Origin: Lepraria neglecta
Lineage: Eukaryota > Ascomycota > Lecanoromycetes > Lecanorales > Stereocaulaceae
NCBI GenBank assembly: GCA_033220425.1
Contig: CM065652.1
Location: 1,054,001 to 1,118,000, forward strand
DNA length: 64,000 nucleotides
Direction: 5' to 3'
Shown here piece by piece: positions 35,816-49,108 of the stretch (its first letter is position 1; each line of letters starts with the position of its first letter). The notes under the pieces are model-generated. The model had not been told where the DNA came from. It worked only from the letters and a program-made list of their open reading frames with translations, and ran no database searches. A program made the position numbers and the translations under genes.

Positions 35816-37287
35816 ATGGCAGACGCTACTGTGGAAAACCCTCTGAACGTCGCCCCTCCACACAAGAGGCAAATACCTTCCAATATACCGAACATCGACA
35901 TCGAAGGCATCGGTAACGACGATAACGATGAGTATTCAACGTTAAAGAAGCTTCAGAGACACCTCGAGTAAGCCGAACAGCTCATTTGACTTTCAAACCT
36001 TTTGCTAAGGCGTGGATAGATATATCAATCTACAAGAAGAGTACATCAAAGATGAGCAGAGGTAATGCTATTTGAACCTCACTTGATCATGGGATACAGT
36101 GTTAATCAGACAGCAGAAGTCTCAAGAGAGAACTCGTCCGAGCGCAGGAAGAGATCAAGCGGATACAGAGCGTGCCGCTGGTGATAGGACAATTTATGGA
36201 GGCAATCGATCAAAAGTACTACTTCTACATATGCCAAAGCGTTATACTCCACTAACAGCTGTCCAGTACTGGCATCGTACAATCATCGACCGGCTCCAAC
36301 TATGTCGTCCGCATCCTCTCCACCCTCGACCGAGAAAAGCTCAAGCCGTCATCCTCAGTCGCCCTCCACCGTCACTCAAATTCCCTGGTCGATATACTAC
36401 CCCCGGAAGCCGACTCATCAATAGCTATGCTTGGTGCCCACGAGAAGCCAGACGTGACTTATGCTGATGTTGGAGGGCTGGACATGCAAAAGCAGGAGAT
36501 CCGAGAGGCTGTTGAGCTGCCTTTAACCCACTTCGACCTCTACAAGCAGATTGGTAAGCTCTATGGTACTCGGACATTCTAACTTCTTGTCTGACAATCA
36601 ACAGGTATTGACCCGCCCCGGGGCGTCCTCCTCTACGGTCCACCAGGTACTGGAAAAACCATGCTAGTCAAAGCTGTAGCCAACAGCACCACGGCAAACT
36701 TCATACGCGTCGTAGGCTCAGAGTTTGTGCAAAAATACTTGGGAGAAGGACCTCGCATGGTCCGCGATGTGTTCCGAATGGCAAGAGAGAACTCGCCTGC
36801 AATCATCTTCATTGACGAAATCGACGCCATCGCGACGAAGCGATTTGATGCTCAGACAGGCGCAGACCGAGAAGTGCAGCGTATCTTGCTGGAGCTTCTT
36901 AATCAAATGGATGGGTTCGATCAAACGAGCAATGTCAAGGTCATTATGGCTACGAATCGAGCGGATACACTGGACCCTGCTTTACTTCGACCTGGTCGTC
37001 TGGACCGAAAGATAGAGTTTCCTTCATTACGAGACCGGAGAGAGCGAAGACTGATCTTCACAACGATCTCGTCGAAGATGTCGTTGTCACCCGAAGTTGA
37101 CCTGGACTCCCTTATCATCCGGAACGATCCGCTTTCTGGAGCCATCATTGCGGCCATTATGCAAGAGGCAGGATTGAGGGCTGTAAGAAAGAACCGGTAT
37201 AACATCATTCAGTCAGATCTGGAGGATGCATATTCGAGCCAAGTTAAAGGGGAGGCAAGTGATGTCAAGTTCGACTTCTACAAGTAG
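35816..37287 (+). CDS. RPT3: 26S proteasome regulatory subunit RPT3 (6B)
   Basis: AAA ATPase of the proteasome base that unfolds substrates and opens the 20S gate. Five exons: 35816-35967, 36020-36061, 36117-36215, 36267-36553 and 36605-37287; 420 aa. An N-terminal coiled coil ([14 protein letters not shown]) is followed by the OB fold ([31 protein letters not shown]). The AAA domain opens with [20 protein letters not shown]. Walker A is GPPGTGKT (residues 205-212), Walker B is [10 protein letters not shown], and the Arg-finger region is [15 protein letters not shown]. The C-terminus FDFYK ends in the hydrophobic-x-x-Lys-like tail seen in Rpt3. The acceptor before exon 3 is a CAGCAG tandem; the downstream one matches the family. 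Confidence 0.96.
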
Positions 37288-37650
37288 TCCTTTACAGCGA
37301 TGTGTATACTAGTTTGTACCTGCGCATAGCAGGAACTTCTCAGCATGATGAGCGGGCGTTTACGGGCATTCAAGCGTAGCCTTCATAGACAAAATGCTCG
37401 ACCTGCTGCTTTTACATCGCCGAGTTGCCTATATCCAGCGATGTAGTACCTGCCGAAAAAGGCACAAGATTGGTCGTGTGATGCTGCCAAGAATTTGCCA
37501 GCTGACTAAAACCGTTTCCCAGCCACTAAACTAGGCTGCAAGCTGATGACGCCGCTCACGGCGTTCATCCAACGGTACTCATCTACACCCTCTCCGTCTC
37601 CATTCTCTTACACCTTACCTGATTTGCATAAAGCGCATCGATATTCGAAG
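37288..37650. other. Intergenic between RPT3 and PEP4
   Basis: About 0.36 kb; terminator of RPT3 and promoter of PEP4 presumed, no motif recognised. Confidence 0.45.
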
Positions 37651-39020
<1,370 letters not shown>

Positions 39021-39681
39021 AGGAAGTACATGTGTGGCGGTGGATGGCTGCTAGCCTTTTAGCCACTAGGTTGGATACTGAGCTGCTGCAGAAATTGCTT
39101 ATTGGAAGGTGCAAGGTTGGGGCTGATGGAATGGAGCTTTAAGGCTTTCGATGCTTTGCGTCTCCTCTGTATCTTATGTACGCGTACTTAGTGAATCAAG
39201 AGTAACTGCGTCCAACCCACTTTGCGACCGAAAGTACAAATATACTCGTAAGACGCAGCTAGCGATCTAGTCATGCTGCCTCACCGTTTTTGCAAGACAA
39301 TCCACGTGATTGGCTGTTGCCTTCTGAAAGCAGGGCTTGGCCTTGCGGACTCGCCCGCAAATTTACCTTATTATTTTTTTTGCAAGACCCAGTCCTTTGT
39401 GCGATACACAAGGGCTTACAAACGATTGTCAACGTTGCTCGATGATACAGCGTTGCTCGATGATAATGCCTCACTCAAGTATGTTGCTTGCCGGAGATTA
39501 TCACACTCGCTGTGAGCCGGACAGCTGCACATGTCAACTGTCCATCTTATCTTGCATCACCTGAGCTCGACAAGCCGGTGGAGAATCCTCGGGAGCTCTA
39601 GGACACCAACGACCACCACTTGTTTTGTGAAAGGCACACTTATAGAAATAGCACGAGGGCTCTTATCTTGTTCAACACACC
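39021..39681. other. Intergenic between PEP4 and ATG26
   Basis: About 0.66 kb with a short tandem repeat at 39433-39465 and a T-rich run near 39372-39381. No gene was seen. Confidence 0.45.
39433..39465. repeat. Two-copy short tandem repeat
   Basis: The 15-mer CGTTGCTCGATGATA occurs at 39433-39447 and again at 39451-39465, an 18-nt period, in the region upstream of ATG26. Two copies only; it could be chance duplication or a doubled binding site. Confidence 0.6.
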
Positions 39682-42600
39682 ATGGCCCCAGAACGCAATC
39701 CTTCAAAACGTGTTGGGCGGAAGCTCACGAAGCGGAGAAAGCCAACACGATCCGCTTCCATGGAGTACCCAGAACGACTGAAGGAAGGAGACGATGTGCA
39801 CGAGGATGTTACAGCCCCTAAATGTCCTAAGGGCCAGTCTGCACTCACCATGAACCAATCAGTATTCTCCATGATCGCTGCGGCTGGTTCAAAAGTCGAC
39901 TTCCACGCACGTTTCGAGGGAGACAGTAGTGACAGTGAGGATGAAGATGAAGCCTCTGACAAATTACCTGCCCTCGAGGGACACTCACATGACACCACGC
40001 CTGAAAAATACCTGGGCAAGCAAACCGAGGATACTATTACAAGGGCAAAGTCCAGAAGACAGCAGGGAAAGTCGGTCGAAGGCAGAAGCATCCGTCGATT
40101 GCCAAAGCTGAACTTGCAAACGATCAAAGAGAAGAATTACATGTCCCAAAGTGCTTGGCTCCCATCAGGAGAAGCGTCGTCCCCACACGAGAGCCCTAGA
40201 GGTGTCACACCACGAGATGCACCAGTGATGAGCAAGATGCTGGAAGCACAGGCGGTGTTGAGTCCATCCACGGAAATATCAGATACGAAGAAAGAGGCTC
40301 CTGAAGAGGATGAGGATATGAGTAGTCCTACCAGTCTCCGTACTCGACTGATGCAAATATTTGGATTCGAGAGCCCTGAAGAGGTGATATCTGGTCTGTC
40401 AAACAACCCTACGGCGCTCTGACTGCGTGCTAATACGTTGATAGAATACCCATGCTGGTTGTTACAAAGTGTACTGCTGCAAGGCTACATGTACATCACT
40501 CAAAATCATATCTGCTTTTACGCATATCTAGCCAAAAAATCGGTAAGCCAGTCGCGTCATCTAAGGTGTAACATCGAAATATACTTACTTCAAGCCAGAA
40601 TGTCATCGCCAAGTCCGGAAATCTCTCCAAAAGAGGCAGACACAATCCGAAATACAATCGCTATTGGTTTACACTGAAAGGAGACGTTTTATCGTACTAT
40701 ACCAATTCTTCAGATACTTACTTTCCTAGTGGGAACATCGATTTGCGGTACGGCATTTCTGCTTCTCTTATACATTCTAGAGAGAAGGGCAAAGACACCA
40801 AAGATTTCTCTGTAGTCACAAATCAGCGAGTGTACCAGTTCAAGGCAGACAGTGCTGTTAGCGCTAAGGAATGGGTCAAGACACTTCAGAAGGTCATTTT
40901 CCGGTCCCACAACGACGGGGATAGCGTCAAGATTTCTCTACCAATCGAGAATGTCATTGACATCGAACAAAGTCCAGTTATCCCCTTCGCTGAGACACTC
41001 AAGATCAGCGTCGTCCATAGCGATGACACTTATGCTGTTGATGAGGTGCGAAAGCTTTCTTACGGTGCATATAGAGTGCTGACAGATGCACAGTATTTCC
41101 TCACTTTCTTCAGCTTTGGGCAAGACGCTCTGAATGTCTTACGCACTATGGTTGATGACACCACTGCACAAAAGATTCCCCAAGACTTTCTCTCGCCCTC
41201 TCCAGCTAACGACGAGTCCCGTTCGCGTGACACTTCGCGGGTCCCCAGGTCTAGAAAGCGTTATGACCTTCGAGGGGATAGTCCGGTAGATACAGGGACT
41301 CCAGTACTCCATGAAAATGTTCGTGCCACGCTGGTACCTTTCTCCCCAACTGGCAGTGGTCAAGTCAGTCCTCGAGTGAGCGGCGATTGGGGTAGACGCA
41401 GCATGGACGTCAGTCGAAGAAGCATGGATCTTTCGACCAGAGACTTCAGTCGCGCCAGTTTTGATCAAGGCAGAAGAGCTGCAAGCGAAAGCAGAAACAG
41501 ATTGACCAAAGCCCACAAGGAGACCAAAGATTTCTCAGTAGCACCGCAAGCATCTACCGATTCGTTTGTACACTCACTCGAGCAAGGGACGGAGTCCTCT
41601 GGGCCCAACATCTCAAGCAACGAGACACACGCTTCTGGAAGCCAAATACTAGATCGAAGCGATGTGTTCCAGTCTCCCACGATTCACCGACTTCAGAAAC
41701 CTCCGCGCCGTCCCAAGATCGATAAGCGCGGACGGTCTTTTGACGACGAACGTAGAGATTCCGGGATTGCCCACATCAAGGTCCGCCCACCATCGAGATC
41801 GCACACTGATCAGAGTGCTCCGGAAAATCAGCAAGTCTCTGATTTAAAATCGAGTGAGCTTGCCCATGCTAGCTCTTCGCCCACGCTTCAACAACTCGTC
41901 AAAGCTGGTTCTTACCCTTTGCAAAGGGCAGCCGGCTTTGCAGGTTATCTTCGATCTCGGTCAAAGCGGATGAGTCATCTACTAGCTACAGAATCTATGG
42001 GCTATGTTGAGAAAGTTTCGGGCATGTGGGCTGGAGGCCGGCGACACTATGGCGAGAGAGAAGGCGTAGTGCCGGAAGATAAGCTCGACGACCCCGAAGA
42101 AGAGGGAGACCCAGCGAATTACGGGGATAATTTCAGGGCTCACTTTGCTTTACCAGAATCCGAACGGCTCCAGGCGACTTACTTTGGCTTCCTACACCGA
42201 GTGCTGCCTCTCTACGGCAAGATTTACATCGGCAACAAAAAGTTCTGCTTCAGAAGTACCCTCCCAGGTACAAAGACTAAGCTTGTGCTGCCTATAAAGG
42301 ACATTGAGAACGTCAACAAAGACTTCAGATTTGGATACCCTGCCCTTGTAATCGTTATCCGCGGTCATGAAGAGCTGTTCTTTCATTTTTACCAGTCCGA
42401 GGATAGGGATGATTGCGCGGTCACTCTTCTGGAGATGCTGGAAACAATGACCTACCTAGACGAATCTGAATTATTGACGCAAGAGGACAAGGAGGAAGCC
42501 GAGACTGCGAAAGTTGAGCATCAACTGCTGCAGGAGGCAAGACAGGACGGCCTCAATGAGCATGGAAAGAAGATGCTAGCGTCGGCCCAGGAGGCAATGC

Positions 42601-44194
42601 TCCCTCATGATTCACCGTCTCTAACCTTTGATGACCCTCGAGTATCAATCCTCAACTTCAAGCCCGCTGAATCCCTGCGAATAACGTGTCTGACCATTGG
42701 CTCAAGAGGCGACGTGCAGCCTTATATTGCTCTTTGCAAAGGCCTGCTGGCCGACGGACACAAACCTAAGATTGCCACGCATGCCGAATTCGAAGAGTGG
42801 GTGAGAAAGCATGGCATAGACTTTGCACCTATTGACGGTGATCCGGCTGAGCTGATGAGGATTTGTGTCGAGCATGGAATGTTTACCTATTCATTCCTGA
42901 GAGAAGCCTCAAGTAAATTTCGAGGATGGATCGATGGGCTTCTCACGACAGCTTGGAAAGCATGTCAAGACAGTGATATTCTTATCGAGAGTCCTAGCAC
43001 TATGGCTGGCATCCATATCGCAGAAGCTCTCAAAATCCCCTACTTTCGAGCCTTTACAATGCCATGGACACGTACCAAAACATATCCTCACGCCTTCGCA
43101 GTTCCTGAACGCAAGTTGGGAGGCAATTACAACAGGATGACTTATGTCATGGTCGATAACATCTTCTGGAAAGCTACCGCTGGGCAAATTAACCACTGGC
43201 GCAGGCATGAGCTCGGCTTGCCTAGCACAACTCTTCATCAAATGCAGCCTAACAAAGTCCCCTTCCTTTACAACTTCAGCCCTCACGTCGTGCCCCCACC
43301 AAATGACTTCAGAGACTGGATCCATGTCACAGGATACTGGTTCCTTGACGAAGGCTCAGCATGGACACCGTCGAAAGCTCTCACAGATTTCATTGCCAGA
43401 GCTAGGGCAGACAAGAAGAAAATCGTCTACATTGGTTTTGGCTCGATAACGGTTCCGGATTCTGCTGCCCTCACGAAGACCGTAGTTGGTGCCGTCTCTA
43501 AAGCTGACGTCCGCTGCATCCTCTCCAAAGGTTGGTCTGATCGCCTCGATAAAAAAGATGCTACAGTCCCCGAGGTGCCCCTGCCTTCAGACATCCACCA
43601 GATAACGTCGGCACCGCACGACTGGCTTTTCAAGCAAATTGATGCCGCATGTCATCATGGCGGTGCAGGCACCACGGGCGCTAGTCTTCGTGCTGGCATC
43701 CCGACCGTGGTGAGACCTTTCTTCGGAGACCAGTACTTCTACGGCACGAGGGTCGAGGATCTAGGCGTAGGAATCTACGTGAGAAAGACAAACACCACTA
43801 CACTTGGCAAGGCGCTGTGGGAAGCGACGAATAGCGAGCGTTTGATCAACAAGGCAAGGGTTCTGGGGGAAGAGATCCGGAAGGTAAGCACCCCAGCTCA
43901 TGCATTTCGTCTTTCAAATCGCCCTCTTTACTGACTCGTATATAGGAGCATGGGGTAGCAACAGCTATCCAAGACATCTACCGGGATCTCGACTACGCCA
44001 AATCACAGATCAAGCGCCGCGCCCACCTTGCCAATGATGATGACGCCGGAGGCTGCAATGAAGAAGAGAGCTGGACAATGATTGGTGACGAGGATGATCC
44101 AGAGCTTGCAAGACGTATTGTTGAATGGGAACCTAGGAAGAGCTTCCAGATTGGGGAGCGAAGAGGGAGAGAAAGCATTGATTTGGGGGCTTGA
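39682..44194 (+). CDS. ATG26: Sterol 3-beta-glucosyltransferase
   Basis: Transfers glucose from UDP-glucose to ergosterol; needed for pexophagy in some fungi. Five exons: 39682-40393, 40445-40542, 40599-41045, 41094-43883 and 43946-44194; 1431 aa. A disordered basic/acidic N-terminus precedes the first GRAM domain ([19 protein letters not shown], about residue 238). A PH domain follows ([32 protein letters not shown]), then a Ser-rich linker, a second GRAM ([19 protein letters not shown]) and the GT28/GT1 catalytic part ([40 protein letters not shown]). The intron at 41046-41093 is 48 nt, in frame and stop-free. It splits the conserved [17 protein letters not shown] block, so it must be removed. 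The gene converges on the SDR pseudogene. Confidence 0.95.
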
Positions 44195-44257
44195 GGGTGA
44201 TGTGTGGATGTTGATTTTTATTTCGGAGGTTGGGGGGCGTCAGGTTCCCCGATCTCT

Positions 44258-44315
44258 GCGAGCATAGAGCGCGTGGGAGTGGTTCCTTGAGTTCTCTACG
44301 CGAGCATTGAGCGCG
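44258..44315. repeat. Imperfect direct repeat in 3' flank of ATG26
   Basis: GCGAGCATAGAGCGCG at 44258-44273 recurs with one mismatch at 44300-44315, a 42-nt period, between the convergent ATG26 and SDR pseudogene. Significance unknown. Confidence 0.5.
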
Positions 44316-44461
44316 AGGGGTATAATCGGTGTATGCTGGCTTTTGGGACTTCCTCATGATACCACTGAACATACACAAGCACGTATTTGATTTCATTATG
44401 GTCTGATAGACGGAGAATAGCATAGCGCTCTTGTCCAGGAGATGTTCTCTCCTCAACAATT

Positions 44462-45604
44462 CTATACGAAGATTTTCAAAGAACAGCCATCTCTAAAAAC
44501 GTACTTCTCCAATCCATGTTCCTTTGCCAATTTCGCCCACGCCTCTTGCACATCTTTGCGCTGACTCCACTTATCAGATCGATCTTTTGTTCGACTTTGT
44601 TTCGTCTGAGGTTGCCTTCTAGGCCGATTTGCGCGGCCACTTCGGCAATGGGTGGCTTTTCAGCGATCATGACGCCGTCTGCGTCTTTGCCTACGTCGAC
44701 CTTGAATTGGTTCCTAGGGATATGGCACCCAAACCTCTTCGTAAGCTTCGGCCACATGTTCTGCCAACTTTCCGTGTCCCCGTTCACCGCGTTAAATGCT
44801 TGGTTGGAGCATTTTGGCTCAAGAGCAGCCCAGAGGTTAAACTGCGCGTGCAAACGAGAGTACGTGAAGCTGTCGAAGAGGGTATAGAAAGTTTCGCTGC
44901 CGGGAAATATCAAGTTGCCGTCCAGCTCTTTCGAGATGGCGGCGTAGAGGCCGACCGAGGTAGCGAGGTTCATGAAGTTGTTCTTTGTGACGCCGATGAC
45001 GTCGCCTGGGTAGGTTACTACCCAGTCCCAGTTGGCGCCCTTTTCTTTCTCCTTCAGGATGTTTTGCTGGTGGTAGTAGAAGTTCGGGGGGCGGCCTGGC
45101 CCATCAATCCATGGATCTGACTCCTCCATGGACTGTTTGGGTTCGCCGAGGTGAACACCGTATTGTTTTGCGCCTGTGGTGAGGATGATGCGTTTGAGTT
45201 TCTTGGAGGCGCCGGTGATATCGAGGGCGTCGAGGAAGTTCTTCAACATTGCGCCGTTGGCGTCCCAGTTCTCTTGCTCCGAGTCCTTCTGGAGGTAGGC
45301 GGCGAAGAAGAGATATTCGGCTTCGACGCCTTGGAGTTGCTTGGCCATTTCTTGGTCGCGGATCCTGTGAGGTCTATGTTGTCATGTTTGACATTGGATG
45401 GGTATTTTTATTTCCGGCTTCGTGATAGGGCGTGCACGGTGGTCCATTGCTTGGGTCTTTGCCCAGGGCGTGGACGATCCCGCGGCCCAGAATGCCTATA
45501 ACGAACACGCATGTCAGTACAGATGACTCGGACCTTCAAAAATCAGGATTTCTGGTAGTGGGAGCTTGCAGACCTGTGGCACCAGTAACAATTGCAGAAG
45601 GCAT
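44462..45604 (-). pseudogene. PRISE-like short-chain dehydrogenase/reductase, decayed
   Basis: Remnant of an atypical SDR of the progesterone 5-beta-reductase/iridoid synthase-like group, which reduces enone-type substrates with NADPH. Start MPSAIVTGATG (45604) carries the Rossmann glycine motif and leads through a 78-nt intron (45573-45496) to ILGRGIVHALGKDP. A one-base loss then occurs near 45445. An in-frame TAA stands at 45408-45410, a second base is lost near 45355, and a long intact stretch follows (45348 down to about 44575: AKQLQGVEAEYLFFAAYLQK, TTGAKQYGVHLGEPK, WDWVVTYPGDVIGV, PPIAEVAAQIGLEG). A third base is lost near 44570, after which WSQRKDVQEAWAKLAKEHGL is readable in another frame. 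About 60 residues of the usual C-terminus are absent. More than twenty neighbouring genes have no frameshift, so true decay is more likely than sequencing error. Confidence 0.82.
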
Positions 45605-47261
45605 GTTTTGTAGATTAGTAGAAGTTCTTGAGCAAGACTGATCGAGAGATACGGATAGATTTGAAAACAAATGTCAATTCATTTTGAAATCGTAAGTATT
45701 TATGGTGGGGTATGGTAGCCTTCGCATACCCACGTAATTATGACGGTAGCATCAGGAACTCTGGTACACACGGATATACTGGTTGACCCGACCCAATCAT
45801 AAAACACTATGATTGCATCTTTCTCCGGCCTGTTCGTGGCGTTCTTCTGGTGCTTGAAGACTTGCAGGTTCCTATAGAGAATAATCTTTCGCAAAGGAGG
45901 AGCGAGAGGTGGATGTACACTTCATGGTTGAATACGTAGGTAGACCTGGCAGGTAGTCTCCTCGTGGGTTCAGAGTGAAATCAATCTTCGGATGGAATGA
46001 GAGCCAAATGACATGGGATGTCGTCGAAAGAGCCCAATTTCTTATCCGGTGTAAAGGGTTGAGAGGACGAACAGGACCGTAGTCGTTGTAGTAGAGTGAC
46101 TTCAATGTATTAATATGTATACCTTCTTGACTCCGCCCATTGCTCCTCAACATTGCTATTGTAATTTTTGGTGGGTCATTTCCCCAATACGCCGCCGGTG
46201 TTCATACATGTTTTCTCATCTTATCATTTCTTCTGTGATGGGCCCCCACGAAATTGGTCTTTGATCTCTTCGAGGTAGTGATCCAGGAAATTCTTGTTGT
46301 TGGTTGGCTCTGCAAAAAGATCAACGGCCTGCCCACGGATACGCTCGGGGTCAAAGCTCACTGTCTATTTTTGTACCTCCCATCTCTTCTAGATCAGGCC
46401 CATGCCGCATCTGACGTATGCTTTTGTGTATATTCTGTACTACTCGATGGAAGGCGGGGCTTGCGAGTAGCTATGGATAGCATGTAAGCGATCATAGATG
46501 CAGTAAGGGGGTAGCCTAATATATACTCGAGTGGTCAGCCATGCCTGTTCTCATCAGCAGAGGTTCTAGTATGCAAGGCCAAGATTATTGCCCACCTCCA
46601 AAACCCGCAACCACACCATGACTTGATCAAGATCACATCGAAAGGGCGTGTACGTGGCGCACTAGATCAGGTGGTCTTGTCGTATAAGACCGCCCCAAAG
46701 TCACTAGAATAGTTGTTGTTGAGTGTGACAGGTGTAAGGTGGGAGAATGTTGGAGGTGGCGCCTGCTTCTTCTATTTTCGGGCGAAAATGATCGACGCCC
46801 ATCTCGAGTCTTGGGCCAGCAGGGCCAGTCGTTGATAAAATGTCCATGTACGCAAACTCCTAATTAAATCTCATACCCTTCTCGTGCTTTCTATATAATA
46901 CATGAAACCCATAATTGCTTGAAACCCTTTTGCTACCTCAAAATCTTGTATCACTACTCCCTTGCTTTGCGCCTTGAAGTCATCCGGCCTAATCTCAAAC
47001 CAAACTTGTCAGGCTCAGGTTACAGTGACTATATAGCTCCTTTTCAGTCAGTACTTTCTTTGCTCTTCCAAGGCGACCGCTTGTACAACATCGTCTGCTG
47101 GAAAATCTGGTCATATACCAGGCAGTAGACAGACCTAGGTATCCAGGCGCAAGTATCACTGGAAAGAGTGTCGCCCCGCGTCAACTTTCTCTAGGTCTTT
47201 CTGGCTCCCAGAATCTTCTCTTCATCACCGGTCCACATATGTAATTTGCACATTATTCAAA
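45605..47261. other. Gene-poor stretch between SDR pseudogene and PTP gene
   Basis: About 1.66 kb with no complete gene. It holds a coding-like orphan segment on the minus strand (46224-46364, listed separately) and a small inverted repeat near 45705-45733 (GTGGGGTATG / CATACCCAC). The rest shows nothing I can support. Confidence 0.45.
46224..46364 (-). pseudogene. Possible orphan terminal exon or gene remnant
   Basis: Read on the minus strand, a plausible acceptor (AATAG or GACAG near 46362-46368) opens into a 45-codon frame. It starts SFDPERIRGQAVDLFAEP, continues NNKNFLDHYLEEIKDQF and stops at TGA 46224-46226. Amino-acid use and the amphipathic helix pattern look like a real protein C-terminus. 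I do not recognise the family and could not find a convincing upstream exon in 46370-46860. It may be the last exon of a gene with diverged or lost 5' exons, or chance. Confidence 0.3.
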
Positions 47262-48643
47262 ATGGCGGCTGCATTTCCCAAAGGATTCAGCACCGCATAC
47301 AAAAGAGCTCGCTCGCAGGACAGTCCGACTCCTCTAGCATCACCACCAGTGCTAAAAGCAACAAAACTCGAAGATGAAACTGTTCAAGACGAATCCAGCC
47401 TCCCGTGTTTTCTCCGTCAATCAAAAAACGGTAAGCTGCTTGCTGTTGGTGCATACGCGAGCATGCATTATGCAGCTATTTTAGGATCATCCACTAATGT
47501 CACCCAGAAATTCGGGCCAAGTTTAACGACTTGGCATGGAAGGAGAAATTTCGTATATTCCAAGGTCGAGCTGATCCTAATTCAAAATGGGCGCAAGACA
47601 TAAGCCCGCAGGTCACCAAGCGAAACCGTTATGCGAACGTGCAACCATGGTTGAAGTCACGGATCCACCTCAAGGTGGCTGAAGGAAACTCGGATTACAT
47701 TAATGCTTCGCCTATATCGTTACGGGACCCTCAAACTGGCGTAGAGACAAACTACATAGCAACCCAGGTAAGTCTGAATTATGAGATGTTGTGGGCAATA
47801 TACTGAGTTCTCCTTACGCAGGGTCCCAAGAAAACAGGCCTAAGTCATTTCTGGCATATGATATGGCAGGAGACCGGCGACGTGGCGGTCATTGTAATGC
47901 TCACCCAGACACATGATGGTTTCATGGAGAAATGCTTCCAATACTTCCCACTAAGTGCTGAGGTTGGAGCTTACTATATTGAACCTATCGACAAGGAGAA
48001 TGGCAGTCCAGAAGGCACGGTGACCTTTTCAGAGACGGTTTCATATCCAGACTCAAAAACGGAGATACGAAAACTGTCTCTGCAATTCGGCGAAGAAACT
48101 AAAGAGATCTGGCATTTTCTGTATTCTGCCTGGCCAGATTTCGCAGTTCCAGAAGACGAAGATCGAGCCGCGCTGTTGGAGCTCGTAAAGCATTCTGCAG
48201 AGAAGAACAGCTCACCAAGCAACCCCAGGATCATTCATTGCAGCGCTGGTGTCGGACGGTCCGGCACCTTCATAGCCCTTGAATATCTGCTTGCACAAAT
48301 CGAATCTGGAGCGATAGCCGATGCCAAAGAGGGCGAAGATCTAATTTACGACGTGGTGAATCGACTACGGGAACAACGTATGTTGATGGTGCAAATGGAC
48401 ATACAATATGAGTTCCTCTACGAAGTAGCCAAGGAGCAAGTTCAAGAGAGACAAAGGCAGCTCGCTCTACAAGCAGCATCTGGGCAGCATTCTCCGAAGC
48501 TAAGAAAATTAGCTAGCGGCATGAAAGCTGCAATAATTGGTGAAGGCAGCATCGAAGGAGATGGCTATTTCGAGCATGGGGAGACTAACGGGGTCCATCA
48601 GGGCGACGAGACTCTAAGCGAGGAAGCAGAAACAACGCGGTGA
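47262..48643 (+). CDS. Protein tyrosine phosphatase (classical, cytosolic)
   Basis: Removes phosphate from phosphotyrosine; relatives in yeasts (Ptp1, Pyp1) act on signalling kinases. Three exons: 47262-47430, 47508-47767 and 47822-48643; 416 aa. After a short Ser/Pro N-terminus come the usual PTP blocks: NRYANVQPW, SDYINASPI, TNYIATQGPKKTGLSHFWHM, HFLYSAWPDFAVP (the general-acid Asp in WPDF), and the active-site loop HCSAGVGRSGTF with Cys283, then REQRMLMVQMDIQYEFLYE (Q-loop region). The C-terminal 60 residues are acidic and unstructured. Which signalling pathway it serves cannot be told from sequence. Confidence 0.93.
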
Positions 48644-49108
48644 AAGTCAAGTTGAGGAGAGGAGACGAGAAGGTCAGGATCCCGATTCAAAGTGAGGCTC
48701 TTCTAGGGTAATTGGGCTGGTCTGAACGTTTTGGCAGGCGTTCCATGGATCCTCTGGTCATTCGGACGGCCATTCATTTTTATTTCAGGCTGCATTGTAG
48801 CAATCATGGCATGCGTAGTGGGGATGTTCATTTGGGCTATGGGTGCGTGAAAGAGTTGTTAGGCGTTAATAGTATTTTATGGGGTATGGGGAAAGGAGGC
48901 ACTTTGTCCTGCATGTTTCTGCGATATGGTTGGGATATGGGATGTTGTCTGGGAGGTCTTCTGAAAGAAGATAGACAGCATTCACAGGTGCAAATTTACA
49001 CATCTAGTTATCATCTGCACGCAAAGCCACCTCCATCGCTGCTTTTGAATGCTTACAGCCCATAAACGACCCCTTGGTTATGCTCCAAATCCCTCTTTAC
49101 CCCATCCC
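48644..49108. other. Intergenic between converging PTP and eS26
   Basis: About 0.46 kb, G/T-rich on the + strand, 3' flanks of two convergent genes; no gene seen. Confidence 0.45.

Noticed and set aside
44629-45120. Long plus-strand open frames opposite the SDR remnant
   Set aside because: They are antisense shadows of the conserved SDR codons and have no family resemblance.
45705-45733. Inverted repeat GTGGGGTATG/CATACCCAC
   Set aside because: Short, imperfect arms with an 11-nt loop in non-coding DNA; no link to a gene end or mobile element.
46560-46860. Possible 5' exon of an unknown minus-strand gene (frame starting MDILSTTGPAGPRLEMG)
   Set aside because: The frame is short, ends in stops and could not be joined in phase to the orphan exon at 46224-46364.
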